This document shows positions 35,184 to 42,837 of a DNA stretch of 48,245 nucleotides, piece by piece. Source of the DNA: Nocardiopsis potens DSM 45234 (GTDB lineage: Bacteria > Actinomycetota > Actinomycetes > Streptosporangiales > Streptosporangiaceae); NCBI RefSeq assembly GCF_000341105.1, contig NZ_ANBB01000070.1, positions 1 to 48,245 of the forward strand, written 5' to 3'. Under the pieces are notes generated by a model. That model did no database searches, had not been told where the DNA came from, and saw only the letters and a program-made list of their open reading frames with translations. The position numbers were made by a program, and so were the translations under genes. Position 1 is the first letter of the stretch, and each line of letters begins with the position of its first letter.

Positions 35184-36023
35184 ATGGCCGAGCAGCGGGA
35201 CGAGGCCGCGGGCGGCACGGCGGTCCTCGGCGAGGCGGAGCAGGCCGCGGCGGGGCTGCGGCTCTCGATCGACGGCGAGCTGGCCGAGATCACCATCGCC
35301 AGGCCGGAGCGGCGCAACGCGATGACCGGCCGGACCTGGACGACCCTGGCCCATGTCGGCCAGAATCTTCCGGACTCCGTCCGAATCGTCGTGCTCAAGG
35401 GGGAGGGGCCCTCCTTCTCCGCCGGGATCGATCTGGCGATGTTCTCCCCCGAGGGGGTGCCCGGCGAGCGCTCCATGATGGGCATGGTCGGCGACGACCC
35501 GCGGAGCCGCGCCGAGCTGGACGCGGCGATCGCCGACTACCAGCGGGGCTTCACCTGGCTGCACCGCCCCGACATCGTCTCCATCGCCGCGGTGCGCGGA
35601 CACGCGATCGGGGCCGGCTTCCAGCTGGCGCTCGCCTGCGACCTGCGGGTGCTCGCCGACGACGCCAAGCTGTGCATGAAGGAGCCCGCCCTGGGCCTGG
35701 TCCCCGACCTGGCCGGCACCAAGCCGCTGGTGGACGCCGTCGGTCTGTCCCGCGCCCTGGAGATCTGCCTGACCGCGCGCACCGTCGCCGCCGACGAGGC
35801 GGCCCGCCTCGGCCTGGCCGAGCTGGTGGTGCCCGGCGCGGAGCTGGACGCCGCCGTCGCCGACCTGGTCGCGGCCCTGCAGGCGGTGCCGCGGGACGCG
35901 GCCGCCGCCACCAAGGAGCTGCTCCAGGGCACCGCCGGGCGCACCCTCGACGAGCAGTGCGCCGCCGAGCGCGCCGCCCAGATCGACCGGCTCAACGCGA
36001 TGGCCGCCCTGATGCGCGGATAG
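35184..36023 (+). CDS. Enoyl-CoA hydratase/isomerase family protein
   Basis: The 279-residue crotonase-fold protein has both oxyanion-hole segments (FSAGIDLAMF and GHAIGAGFQLALACDLRV) and a Glu in KEPALGLVPD at the usual catalytic position; the second Glu of true hydratases is Asp or absent. Crotonases hydrate or isomerise acyl-CoA thioesters; the specific reaction is not readable. ATG 35184 has GGAGG 5 nt upstream; GTG 35178 two codons earlier is disfavoured because it overlaps that site. The gene follows the small HTH gene after 117 bp. Confidence 0.9.
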   Translation: MAEQRDEAAGGTAVLGEAEQAAAGLRLSIDGELAEITIARPERRNAMTGRTWTTLAHVGQNLPDSVRIVVLKGEGPSFSAGIDLAMFSPEGVPGERSMMGMVGDDPRSRAELDAAIADYQRGFTWLHRPDIVSIAAVRGHAIGAGFQLALACDLRVLADDAKLCMKEPALGLVPDLAGTKPLVDAVGLSRALEICLTARTVAADEAARLGLAELVVPGAELDAAVADLVAALQAVPRDAAAATKELLQGTAGRTLDEQCAAERAAQIDRLNAMAALMRG

Positions 36024-36412
36024 CGGGCGGGCGGCGGCGGGCGGCGGGGAGCGCCGCCCGCCGCCACCCGCGGGGCCGCCGTTCGGAAGGCCGGTGCCCT
36101 CCGGTGCCCCGGCTCCCGCGCCGCCTGGGCTCCCGCACCGCCCCGGGCACGGAGCGGCGCCGCCCCGGTGGTGCGGCCCGGCGGCACCGGACCGGGCGGG
36201 CCGCACCCGCCGCGAGGTGCGGATCACCGCTGGGAATCCGGGGCGCCGGGGGTTCCGGGGAGCAGGTCTAGTACCCTTCTGCGGGCGGCTGATCTTCGCT
36301 GCGCGCATCCGGCGCGCCGGGCCGCTCGGCGGCGGGGAGGCCGGACGGCTCCCCATGCCGCATGATCCGGCGCGTTTGTGCGATCTCTCCGCTGTGGCCC
36401 TGTGCCGCGGGG
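36024..36412. other. Intergenic region and leader of the helicase gene
   Basis: No supported gene in 389 bp. TAGTAC near 36269-36274 is a possible -10 element, which would give the helicase mRNA a leader of about 180 nt ending in the hairpin annotated next. The -35 is not clear. Confidence 0.35.
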
Positions 36413-36447
36413 CCTTCCTCGAAACGCCGCCGATTCGACGAGGAAGG
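36413..36447 (+). promoter_or_regulatory. Hairpin hiding the helicase ribosome binding site
   Basis: CCTTCCTCG (36413-36421) is the exact complement of CGAGGAAGG (36439-36447) with a 17-nt loop. The right arm contains the Shine-Dalgarno sequence (AGGAAGG) used by TTG 36458. The loop ends can also pair in a competing way (TCGAA with TTCGA). When folded, ribosome access would be blocked. Confidence 0.6.
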
Positions 36448-36457
36448 TAAACGTCAC

Positions 36458-37900
36458 TTGACGGACAATGCCGCCTGCCCTGGCTTCGGTGATCTCGGGC
36501 TGCCCGAGAAGATCGTCGAGAAGTTGGCGCACAACGGTGTGACCCGCCCGTTCCCGATCCAGGCCGCGGCCGTTCCGGACGTCCTCGCCGGGCGCGACGT
36601 GCTCGGGTGCGGCCGCACCGGGTCGGGCAAGACCCTCGCCTTCGGCCTCCCGCTGCTGGTGCGCGCCGCCGAGCGCCGCGCCGAGCCGCGCCGGCCGCGC
36701 GGCCTGGTCCTGGTGCCCACCCGCGAGCTCGCCCACCAGGTGCGCGACGCGCTCATCCCCTACGGCCGGGTGCTCGGCGCGCGGATCGGCGACGTCGTCG
36801 GCGGCAGCTCCTACACCCGCCAGATCAACGAGCTGCGCCGCGGCGTGGACGTGCTGGTCGCCACCCCGGGCCGGCTCAGCGACCTGATCGAGCAGGGCGC
36901 CTGCGAGCTGGGCGACGTGCAGGTCTCCGTCCTCGACGAGGCCGACCAGATGTGCGACATGGGGTTCATGCCGCAGGTCAGCGACCTGCTCGACCGGGTC
37001 CGCCCGGGCGGCCAGACGCTGCTGTTCTCCGCGACGCTCGACGGCGACGTGGACACCCTGGTGCGCCGGTACATGAAGGAGCCGCGCACCCACTCGGTGG
37101 ACCCGCCGGTCTCCCAGGTCGCCACCATGGAGCACCACCTGCTCAAGGTGCTGCCGCGGGACAAGAACAAGATCGTCATCGAGATCGCCGCGCGCGACGG
37201 CCGCACCATCCTGTTCGTGCGCAGCAAGTACCGGGCCGACGCGATCAGCGACCAGCTGATCGCGGCCGGCGTCCCGGCGGCCTCGCTGCACGGCGGCAAG
37301 ACGCAGAGCGTCCGCACCCGGACGCTGGCCAAGTTCCGCGAGGGGCGGATCCAGGCGCTGGTCGCCACCGACGTCGCCGCCCGCGGCATCCACGTCGACG
37401 GCATCGACCTGGTGGTCAACGTCGACCTGCCCGCGAGCCACAAGGACTACCTGCACCGCGGCGGGCGCACCGCCCGGGCGGGCGAGTCCGGCCGGGTCGT
37501 CTCGCTGGTCCAGCCCAACCAGCGCCGGATGGCCCGGCGGCTGCTCGGCGACGCCGGCGTGGAGGTCCAGCAGCACCTGGTCAACCCCGGCGACGAGCTG
37601 CTGAGCGAGGTCACCGGGGCCCGGCAGCCCTCCTGGGAGCCGTGGATCGAGCCCCCGGAGCCGGAGCGCCCGCGGCGCGGGCGCGGCGGGCCGCGCCGGG
37701 GCCGCAGCGGCGGCCGGCGGTTCGACGGCGAGCGGCGCGGCGGCCACGGCGGCGGTGAGCGGCGCGGCGGGTTCTCCGGCGAGCGCCGGGACCGCGACGA
37801 CCGCGGCGGTGAGCGGCGCTCCGGCCACGGCGGCGAGCGCCGCGGCGGCCGCAAGCCCTACCGCGGCGACCGCGAGGACACCCGCAGCTCCCGCGGCTGA
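36458..37900 (+). CDS. DEAD-box RNA helicase
   Basis: The 480-residue ATP-dependent RNA helicase has all core motifs: Q motif (GVTRPFPIQ), motif I GRTGSGKT, Ia PTRELAHQ, Ib TPGRL, II VLDEADQM, III FSAT, then in domain 2 IV region ILFVRSKY, V ATDVAARGIHVDG and VI HRGGRTARAG. The C-terminus (about 410-480) is an Arg/Gly-rich RNA-binding tail. Such helicases assist ribosome assembly and mRNA unwinding, especially in the cold. No ATG fits the conserved start. TTG 36458 has GAGGAAGG 10 nt upstream, and that site lies in a hairpin, so control of its translation is likely. Confidence 0.93.
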   Translation: MTDNAACPGFGDLGLPEKIVEKLAHNGVTRPFPIQAAAVPDVLAGRDVLGCGRTGSGKTLAFGLPLLVRAAERRAEPRRPRGLVLVPTRELAHQVRDALIPYGRVLGARIGDVVGGSSYTRQINELRRGVDVLVATPGRLSDLIEQGACELGDVQVSVLDEADQMCDMGFMPQVSDLLDRVRPGGQTLLFSATLDGDVDTLVRRYMKEPRTHSVDPPVSQVATMEHHLLKVLPRDKNKIVIEIAARDGRTILFVRSKYRADAISDQLIAAGVPAASLHGGKTQSVRTRTLAKFREGRIQALVATDVAARGIHVDGIDLVVNVDLPASHKDYLHRGGRTARAGESGRVVSLVQPNQRRMARRLLGDAGVEVQQHLVNPGDELLSEVTGARQPSWEPWIEPPEPERPRRGRGGPRRGRSGGRRFDGERRGGHGGGERRGGFSGERRDRDDRGGERRSGHGGERRGGRKPYRGDREDTRSSRG

Positions 37901-37933
37901 CGACCCCGGTCCGGGGACCCCTCCCGGCCCGAC

Positions 37934-37977
37934 CGCCCGCCGCGCACCGCTCCCCAGGGGGCGGCGCGCGGCGGGCG
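37934..37977 (+). terminator. Terminator after the helicase gene
   Basis: A 12-bp perfect GC stem (37934-37945 with 37966-37977) with a 20-nt loop begins 34 nt after the stop codon. Confidence 0.55.
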
Positions 37978-38205
37978 TCGCCGTTCCCGGCGGTCCCGCC
38001 CCCGGGAACGCGAGGGTCCGCCGCCCCGGGCGCCCGGCCGCTGCGGGGCCGGTCGGGGTGCTCCCGGCCGAAGGCCCGCGTCCCGGGCACCCGGCGGGCC
38101 CTGTTCTCCGGGGCGGGTGTCCGGCGGCCGCTCCAGGGCGGGGCCGCCCGGGTGCACCGCGGCCGACGGGGCGGTGAAGACACGGCGTGCGGCATATGTC
38201 GGTCG
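37978..38205. other. Intergenic region before the AgcS promoter
   Basis: Part of a 562-bp gap between the helicase and agcS-type genes. No gene or RNA is recognised in this part; the promoter and leader lie to the right. Confidence 0.4.
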
Positions 38206-38239
38206 GTGTCGTGACACGTCCGGACGGGGTGTTTAATGT
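38206..38239 (+). promoter_or_regulatory. Candidate promoter and operator of the AgcS gene
   Basis: GTGACA (38211-38216) and TAATGT (38234-38239) are 17 nt apart. The -35 overlaps a GTGTC-GT-GACAC palindrome (38206-38217), a possible repressor site. The predicted mRNA has a leader of about 215 nt before GTG 38463. Confidence 0.4.
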
Positions 38240-38462
38240 TCCACGGCCCACAGGCGTGTACAGCGCCGATACGGGGCCTGCGGCGTGTCGCGGAAGCGGG
38301 ACGCCGCGCGTCAGCACAAGGATGAGGCGGCGGGCGCACGGCGTTCGGTGCGGCCGGGACGGCCGCTTCCGGGATGCGCGCGCCCGGCCGCCGCACACGC
38401 CGTCCGGCCCGGCCCAAGAGGCAGAGTCCCGGCGTGCCCGCCCTGTTAAGGAGCAGCGCCGA

Positions 38463-39920
38463 GTGGAAGCGTTGAACGACGGCATCGTCGCAGTGAACGA
38501 TGCCTTCTGGGGTTACCTGCTCATCCCGTTCCTGATCCTCCTCGCTCTGTACTTCACGGTGCGCTCGGGGGTCGTGCAGGTCAGACTCGTCCCGGAGATG
38601 TTCCGGGTGCTCGGCGGCCAGCCGCCCACCGCCGCCGACGGCAAGAAGGCGATCTCCGCGTTCCAGGCCTTCGCCATCTCGGCCGCCTCCCGGGTGGGCA
38701 CCGGCAACATCGTGGGCGTCGCCACCGCCATCGCGCTCGGCGGCCCCGGCGCGGTGTTCTGGATGTGGGCGATGGCGCTGCTGGTCGGATCGGCGGCGTT
38801 CGTCGAGTCCACCCTCGCGCAGCTGTTCAAGGTGCGCGAGCGGACCGGGTTCCGCGGCGGCCCCGCCTACTACATGCAGCACGGCCTGGGCGCCCGCTGG
38901 ATGGGCCTGGTCTTCGCCGTCGTCATCACGGTGACCTTCGGCTTCATCTTCAACTCCGTGCAGACCAACAGCATCGCCGACGCGATCGCCGGCTCGGTCG
39001 AGGTCGCCGGCGCCGCCCCGGCCGCCTGGCTGAGCTGGGCGATCGGCCTCGGCCTGGTGGCGCTCACCGCCGGGGTGATCTTCGGCGGGGTGCGGCGCAT
39101 CGCGCACGTCGCCCAGCTGCTGGTACCGTTCATGGCCCTGCTCTACCTGCTGCTGGGCATCGCGGTGGTCGTGCTCAACGCCGGGGAGATCCCCCGGGTG
39201 CTCAGCGACATCGTGCAGAGCGCGTTCGGCGTCCAGGAGTTCGTGGCCGGCGGCATCGGCGCCGCGATCGTGCAGGGCATGCGCCGCGGCATGTTCTCCA
39301 ACGAGGCCGGCATGGGCTCGGCGCCCAACGCGGCCGCCACCGCCGCCGTGAGCCACCCGGTCAAGCAGGGCCTGGTGCAGACCCTGGGCGTCTACTTCGA
39401 CACCCTGCTGGTCTGCTCGATCACCGCGTTCATCGTGCTGGTCGCCGACCCCTCCTACGGCACCCGCGAGGGGGCGAGCCTCACCCAGGCCTCCCTGGAG
39501 GCCAACCTGGGCGGCTGGTCGGTGCACGCGCTGACCATCATCCTCTTCCTGCTGGCGTTCACCTCGGTGCTGGGCAACTACTACTACGGCGAGTCCAACC
39601 TCAAGTTCATGTCGGCCGCCCCGTCCGTCCTCACCGGCTACCGGGTGCTGGTGCTGGTGATGGTCTTCCTCGGCGCGGTGGCGCCGCTGGACCTGGTGTG
39701 GACCATGGCCGACGTGTTCCAGGGCGTGATGGCCACCATCAACCTGATCGCGCTGGTGCCGCTGGCCGGGATCGCGTTCCTGCTGCTCAAGGACTACACC
39801 GCGCAGCGCCGCCAGGGCCTGGACCCGGTGTTCACCCGGGACCGGCTGCCCGGCGTCGCCGGCGTGCAGGTCTGGGAGGGCGAAGGGGAGCGCCCGGCCG
39901 GGAAGACCGGCGCGGAGTAG
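38463..39920 (+). CDS. Alanine/glycine:cation symporter AgcS family
   Basis: The 485-residue membrane carrier imports alanine or glycine with Na+ or H+. It shows the family signature region ISAFQAFAISAASRVGTGNIVGVATAIALGGPGAVFWMW, GGPAYYMQHGLG, RRGMFSNEAGMGSAPNAAA and FTSVLGNYYYGESN, with about 11 membrane segments and a short charged tail. GTG 38463 was chosen because AAGGAG lies 9 nt upstream and the hydrophobic core begins soon after; a long open frame upstream is not conserved-looking. It is transcribed alone between two terminators. Confidence 0.92.
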   Translation: MEALNDGIVAVNDAFWGYLLIPFLILLALYFTVRSGVVQVRLVPEMFRVLGGQPPTAADGKKAISAFQAFAISAASRVGTGNIVGVATAIALGGPGAVFWMWAMALLVGSAAFVESTLAQLFKVRERTGFRGGPAYYMQHGLGARWMGLVFAVVITVTFGFIFNSVQTNSIADAIAGSVEVAGAAPAAWLSWAIGLGLVALTAGVIFGGVRRIAHVAQLLVPFMALLYLLLGIAVVVLNAGEIPRVLSDIVQSAFGVQEFVAGGIGAAIVQGMRRGMFSNEAGMGSAPNAAATAAVSHPVKQGLVQTLGVYFDTLLVCSITAFIVLVADPSYGTREGASLTQASLEANLGGWSVHALTIILFLLAFTSVLGNYYYGESNLKFMSAAPSVLTGYRVLVLVMVFLGAVAPLDLVWTMADVFQGVMATINLIALVPLAGIAFLLLKDYTAQRRQGLDPVFTRDRLPGVAGVQVWEGEGERPAGKTGAE

Positions 39921-39927
39921 GCCCCCG

Positions 39928-39950
39928 CGACGCCCGGACGCCGGGCGTCG
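39928..39950 (+). terminator. Terminator after the AgcS gene
   Basis: A perfect 10-bp stem (39928-39937 with 39941-39950) with a 3-nt loop starts 8 nt past the stop codon. It lies just upstream of the permease promoter. Confidence 0.6.
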
Positions 39951-39959
39951 GCACGCGCA

Positions 39960-39981
39960 CGAAAACCGTTTTCGGTAGCAT
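39960..39981 (+). promoter_or_regulatory. Zur/Fur-like operator and -10 of the permease operon
   Basis: CGAAAAC-C-GTTTTCG (39960-39974) is a perfect 7-1-7 palindrome with the core of actinobacterial Zur boxes (TGAAAA-N3-TTTTCA type). TAGCAT (39976-39981) follows at once and is a likely -10, so a bound repressor would cover the promoter. The two outermost bases differ from the usual T and A. Confidence 0.5.
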
Positions 39982-39986
39982 TCGCC

Positions 39987-40012
39987 GGGACGGCCGCAGC
40001 GGCGGCCGTCCC
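39987..40012 (+). terminator. Hairpin in the permease leader
   Basis: A perfect 11-bp stem (39987-39997 with 40002-40012) with a 4-nt loop is followed by GGCCGTTTTCC. It starts at about the predicted transcription start, so it is either a second terminator for the upstream gene or a 5' hairpin/attenuator of the permease mRNA. Confidence 0.45.
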
Positions 40013-40050
40013 GGCCGTTTTCCCCGCGAACCCGATGACGGAGTGCACTC

Positions 40051-41103
40051 GTGTCCGACAGGCCCCCGGGCTCCTCCCTCGGCGACTCCCTGGTCCAGGA
40101 CTGGGCCGGCCCCGGAGAGCTCCCACCGTCCGACTGGGGGCGGCCGAAGGGCCCCCGCCGCACCGCGACGGTGTGGCTGTTCGCCCTGTTCATCACCGCC
40201 ATGGCGGCCGGCAACCTGTGGCTCTCCGACCGCTTCACCCACGAGGCCTTCCTCGCCTGGGCCACGATCTTCACCGCGATCTCGCTGCAGGCGCTGCCGT
40301 TCCTGGTGTTCGGCGTGGCGCTGTCGGCCGCGCTGACCGCGTTCGTGCCCGCCTCGTTCTACCGCAGGGTCATCCCGCGCAACCCGGTCGCCGCGGTCCC
40401 GGTGGCCGGGCTCTCCGGCATGGTGCTGCCCGGCTGCGAATGCGCCTCGGTGCCGGTGGCCGGCGGCCTGATGAAGCGCGGCATCGCCCCCGCGGCGGCG
40501 CTGACCTTCCTGCTCGCCGCACCGGCGATCAACCCGGTGGTGCTGATCGCCACCGCGGTGGCCTTCCCCGGGCAGCCAGAGGTGTGGATCGCCCGGCTGG
40601 TCGCCTCACTGGGCGCCGCCGTGGTCATCGGCTGGATCTGGGCGAGGTTCGGCAAGTCCGACTGGATCCGCCCGCCCCGCGCCCCGCACGACCCCGACGC
40701 CCCCAAGCTGCGGGTCTTCCGCGACTCGATGGTGCACGACCTTGTGCACGCGGGCGGGTTCCTGGTGGTCGGAGCCCTGGCGGCGGCCACCCTCAACGTG
40801 GCGATCCCGCGCGAGTGGATCACCGGCCTGGCCGACCTCCCGGTGGTCTCGGTGCTGGTCACCGCGGCGCTGGCGATCCTGCTGTCGATCTGCTCGGAGG
40901 CCGACGCGTTCGTCGCCGCCAGCCTCAACCCGTTCCCGCCCACCGCGCTGCTGGCGTTCATGGTGGTCGGCCCGATGGTCGACATCAAGCTCATCGCGCT
41001 GCAGGCGGGCACCTTCGGCTGGGGGTTCGTGCGCCGCTTCGTCCCGCTCACCCTGCTGGTGACCCTGCTGTCCACCTTCCTGATCGGAGCGCTGATCCTG
41101 TGA
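40051..41103 (+). CDS. Permease (DUF318/ArsP-like)
   Basis: The 350-residue membrane protein has eight or more hydrophobic segments and the DUF318 blocks GLSGMVLPGCECASVPVAGGLMKRG and LAAPAINPVVLIATAVAFPG in the first half. AILLSICSEADAFVAASL and MVVGPMVDIKLIALQAG follow in the second. The GCEC and CSEA cysteines are typical. The family includes ArsP-type exporters; for this pair with TIGR03943 the substrate is not established. A Zur-like operator in front suggests a link to zinc or another metal. GTG 40051 has GGAG 7 nt upstream. Its stop overlaps the start of the next gene (GTGA). Confidence 0.88.
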   Translation: MSDRPPGSSLGDSLVQDWAGPGELPPSDWGRPKGPRRTATVWLFALFITAMAAGNLWLSDRFTHEAFLAWATIFTAISLQALPFLVFGVALSAALTAFVPASFYRRVIPRNPVAAVPVAGLSGMVLPGCECASVPVAGGLMKRGIAPAAALTFLLAAPAINPVVLIATAVAFPGQPEVWIARLVASLGAAVVIGWIWARFGKSDWIRPPRAPHDPDAPKLRVFRDSMVHDLVHAGGFLVVGALAAATLNVAIPREWITGLADLPVVSVLVTAALAILLSICSEADAFVAASLNPFPPTALLAFMVVGPMVDIKLIALQAGTFGWGFVRRFVPLTLLVTLLSTFLIGALIL

Positions 41104-41855
41104 ACCGCATCGCGCAAGGGCTGGTCCTGGTGCTGCTGGGCGCGGCCGCGCTGGGCTCATCGGCCTTCTCCGAGCTGTACCTGAACTACGTGCAGGGGGC
41201 GTTCCGGCCGTTCCTCATCGCCGCGGGGGCGGTACTGGTCCTCTTGGGCGCGCTGGTCGTCGCCGCGGACCTGCGCGCCGCCTCCCGGGGCGAGGAGGGC
41301 GAGGAGGGGCACGACTGCCAGGGGCACGACCACCACGGCGGGCCGCGGGTGGCCTGGCTGCTGGTGCTGCCGGCGGTCGCGGTGTTCGTGGTCGCGCCGC
41401 CGGCGCTGGGCGCCTACACCGCCGCGGCGTCCGGCGCCGCGGCCGCCCCCGACTCCTCCCGGGTCGACCTCAGCGAGTACCGCGAGGACCCGTTCGCCGA
41501 GGCCGGGGACGGCCCGGTCGAGCTGCAGCTGCAGGAGTTCGTCTCCCGGGCCTGGACCGACGAGGAGCGGAGCATGTCCGGCCGGACCATCGAGCTCACC
41601 GGGTTCGTCGTACCGCACCCCGAGGGCGAGGACGAGGGCTGGTACCTGGCCCGGCTGCAGATGGCCTGCTGCGCCGCGGACGCGGTGGTCAACCGGGTGC
41701 TGATCACCGGCGAGCCGGCCCCGGAGACCGACTCCTGGTGGACCGTCCGCGGCACCTGGGACGAGCCCGAGGGCGACCTGCAGTCCGTCCGCGATCACCG
41801 GTTCACCGTCGAGGAGATGCGCGAGGTGGAGAACCCACCGGACCCCTACGAGTGA
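41100..41855 (+). CDS. TIGR03943-family putative permease subunit
   Basis: The 251-residue protein has two hydrophobic N-terminal segments (about 5-25 and 33-58), a His/Asp/Cys-rich stretch (GHDCQGHDHHGG) typical of metal-binding loops, a further membrane segment and a C-terminal extracytoplasmic domain (about 120-251). The domain has ELTGFV and RLQMACCAADAVV, the Cys pair conserved in the family. GTG 41100 overlaps the permease stop by 4 nt, so the two products probably form one complex. The 3' end overlaps the end of the IclR gene on the other strand by 10 bp. Confidence 0.88.
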   Translation: MNRIAQGLVLVLLGAAALGSSAFSELYLNYVQGAFRPFLIAAGAVLVLLGALVVAADLRAASRGEEGEEGHDCQGHDHHGGPRVAWLLVLPAVAVFVVAPPALGAYTAAASGAAAAPDSSRVDLSEYREDPFAEAGDGPVELQLQEFVSRAWTDEERSMSGRTIELTGFVVPHPEGEDEGWYLARLQMACCAADAVVNRVLITGEPAPETDSWWTVRGTWDEPEGDLQSVRDHRFTVEEMREVENPPDPYE

Positions 41856-42679
41856 CGGCCCTGCGGGGCGGGCGGGCCCTGCTGGGGCGGCGGGGGCGGC
41901 GCCCCCAGGTCGTCGGAGATCCGCGCGGCCACCGCCGCCACCTGCGGCCCCAGCTCCCGCACCCGGGCCGCCGGCAGCCGGCTGGCCAGCGACGAGACGC
42001 TGATCGCGGCGACCGGGTCCCGGTTGTGGTCGAAGACCGGGGCGGCCACGCACCGCACCTCCGGCTCGTTCTCCCGGTCGTCGATCGCGTAGCCGCGCTC
42101 GCGCACCCGGCGCAGCTCCTCGGTGAACACCTCCGGGTCGGTGACGGTGCGCGGGGTGGCCGCCGGCAGGCCCGCCGCGACCACGTCCGCCACCAGGTCG
42201 GCCGGGCTGAACGCGAGGATCGCCTTGCCGACCGCGGTGCGGTAGGCGGGCCGCCGGGAACCGATCCGCGAGGCCATCCGGACCGTGGTGGTGTTCTCCA
42301 CCTTGTCGGCGTAGACGACGTCGTGCCCGTCCAGCAGCACCAGGTGGCAGGTGTGGCCGGTGCGCCGCATCAGCCCGCGCAGGTGCTCGGAGGCGACCGA
42401 CCGCAGGTCCATCTGGTCCAGGTAGGCCTGCCACAGCGAGAGCGCCGCCGGCCCCAGCCGGAACCGGCCGGTGCGCGCGTCCCGGGTGAGCAGCCCCGCC
42501 TCCACCAGCGGGGCGGACAGCCGCAGCACCGAGCTCTTGTTCACCCCCACCCCCTCGGCGAGCTGGGTGAGGCTCGCCCCGCCGCTGTCCGCCGGCCGGG
42601 ACCGGACGTAGTCGAGGATGGCCAGCGCGCGCCGCAGCGACGCCGAGGAGTTGCGCCGCGGGGTCAGGTCGACGTTCAT
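41846..42679 (-). CDS. IclR-family transcriptional regulator
   Basis: The 277-residue protein has an N-terminal winged helix (about 15-75, LTQLAEGVGVNKSSVLRLSAPLVEAGLL) and a C-terminal effector domain (about 90-255) with the IclR signature FDHNRDPVAAISVSSL. A short Pro/Gln tail closes it. The adjacent reverse-strand sugar ABC operon is the likely target. Removing the tnpB element from between them would put this gene in the same operon with a TGATG stop-start overlap. ATG 42679 has AAGGA about 8 nt upstream. The gene ends 10 bp inside the TIGR03943 frame. Confidence 0.9.
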   Translation of the reverse strand: MNVDLTPRRNSSASLRRALAILDYVRSRPADSGGASLTQLAEGVGVNKSSVLRLSAPLVEAGLLTRDARTGRFRLGPAALSLWQAYLDQMDLRSVASEHLRGLMRRTGHTCHLVLLDGHDVVYADKVENTTTVRMASRIGSRRPAYRTAVGKAILAFSPADLVADVVAAGLPAATPRTVTDPEVFTEELRRVRERGYAIDDRENEPEVRCVAAPVFDHNRDPVAAISVSSLASRLPAARVRELGPQVAAVAARISDDLGAPPPPPQQGPPAPQGRHS

Positions 42680-42700
42680 CAGGTGGTTCCTTCGTAGACG

Positions 42701-42720
42701 CCCCGGCCTTCAGACCGAGG
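42701..42720 (+). repeat. Left-end hairpin of the IS element
   Basis: CCCCGG pairs with CCGAGG (one mismatch) around an 8-nt loop CCTTCAGA. It resembles the right-end hairpin in having a CTTCA loop segment and a mismatch in the stem, as expected for TnpA recognition hairpins. Confidence 0.5.
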
Positions 42721-42837
42721 AGGAAACGGAGCCCCTGCGGAGCAGGACAGGAGAATCCGGTTCGCCGCCATGATCGACCGGTGTTCATCCCCGACCATCC
42801 GCACTTCGTCACAAGCCGATGCAATAGCATGTGAACT

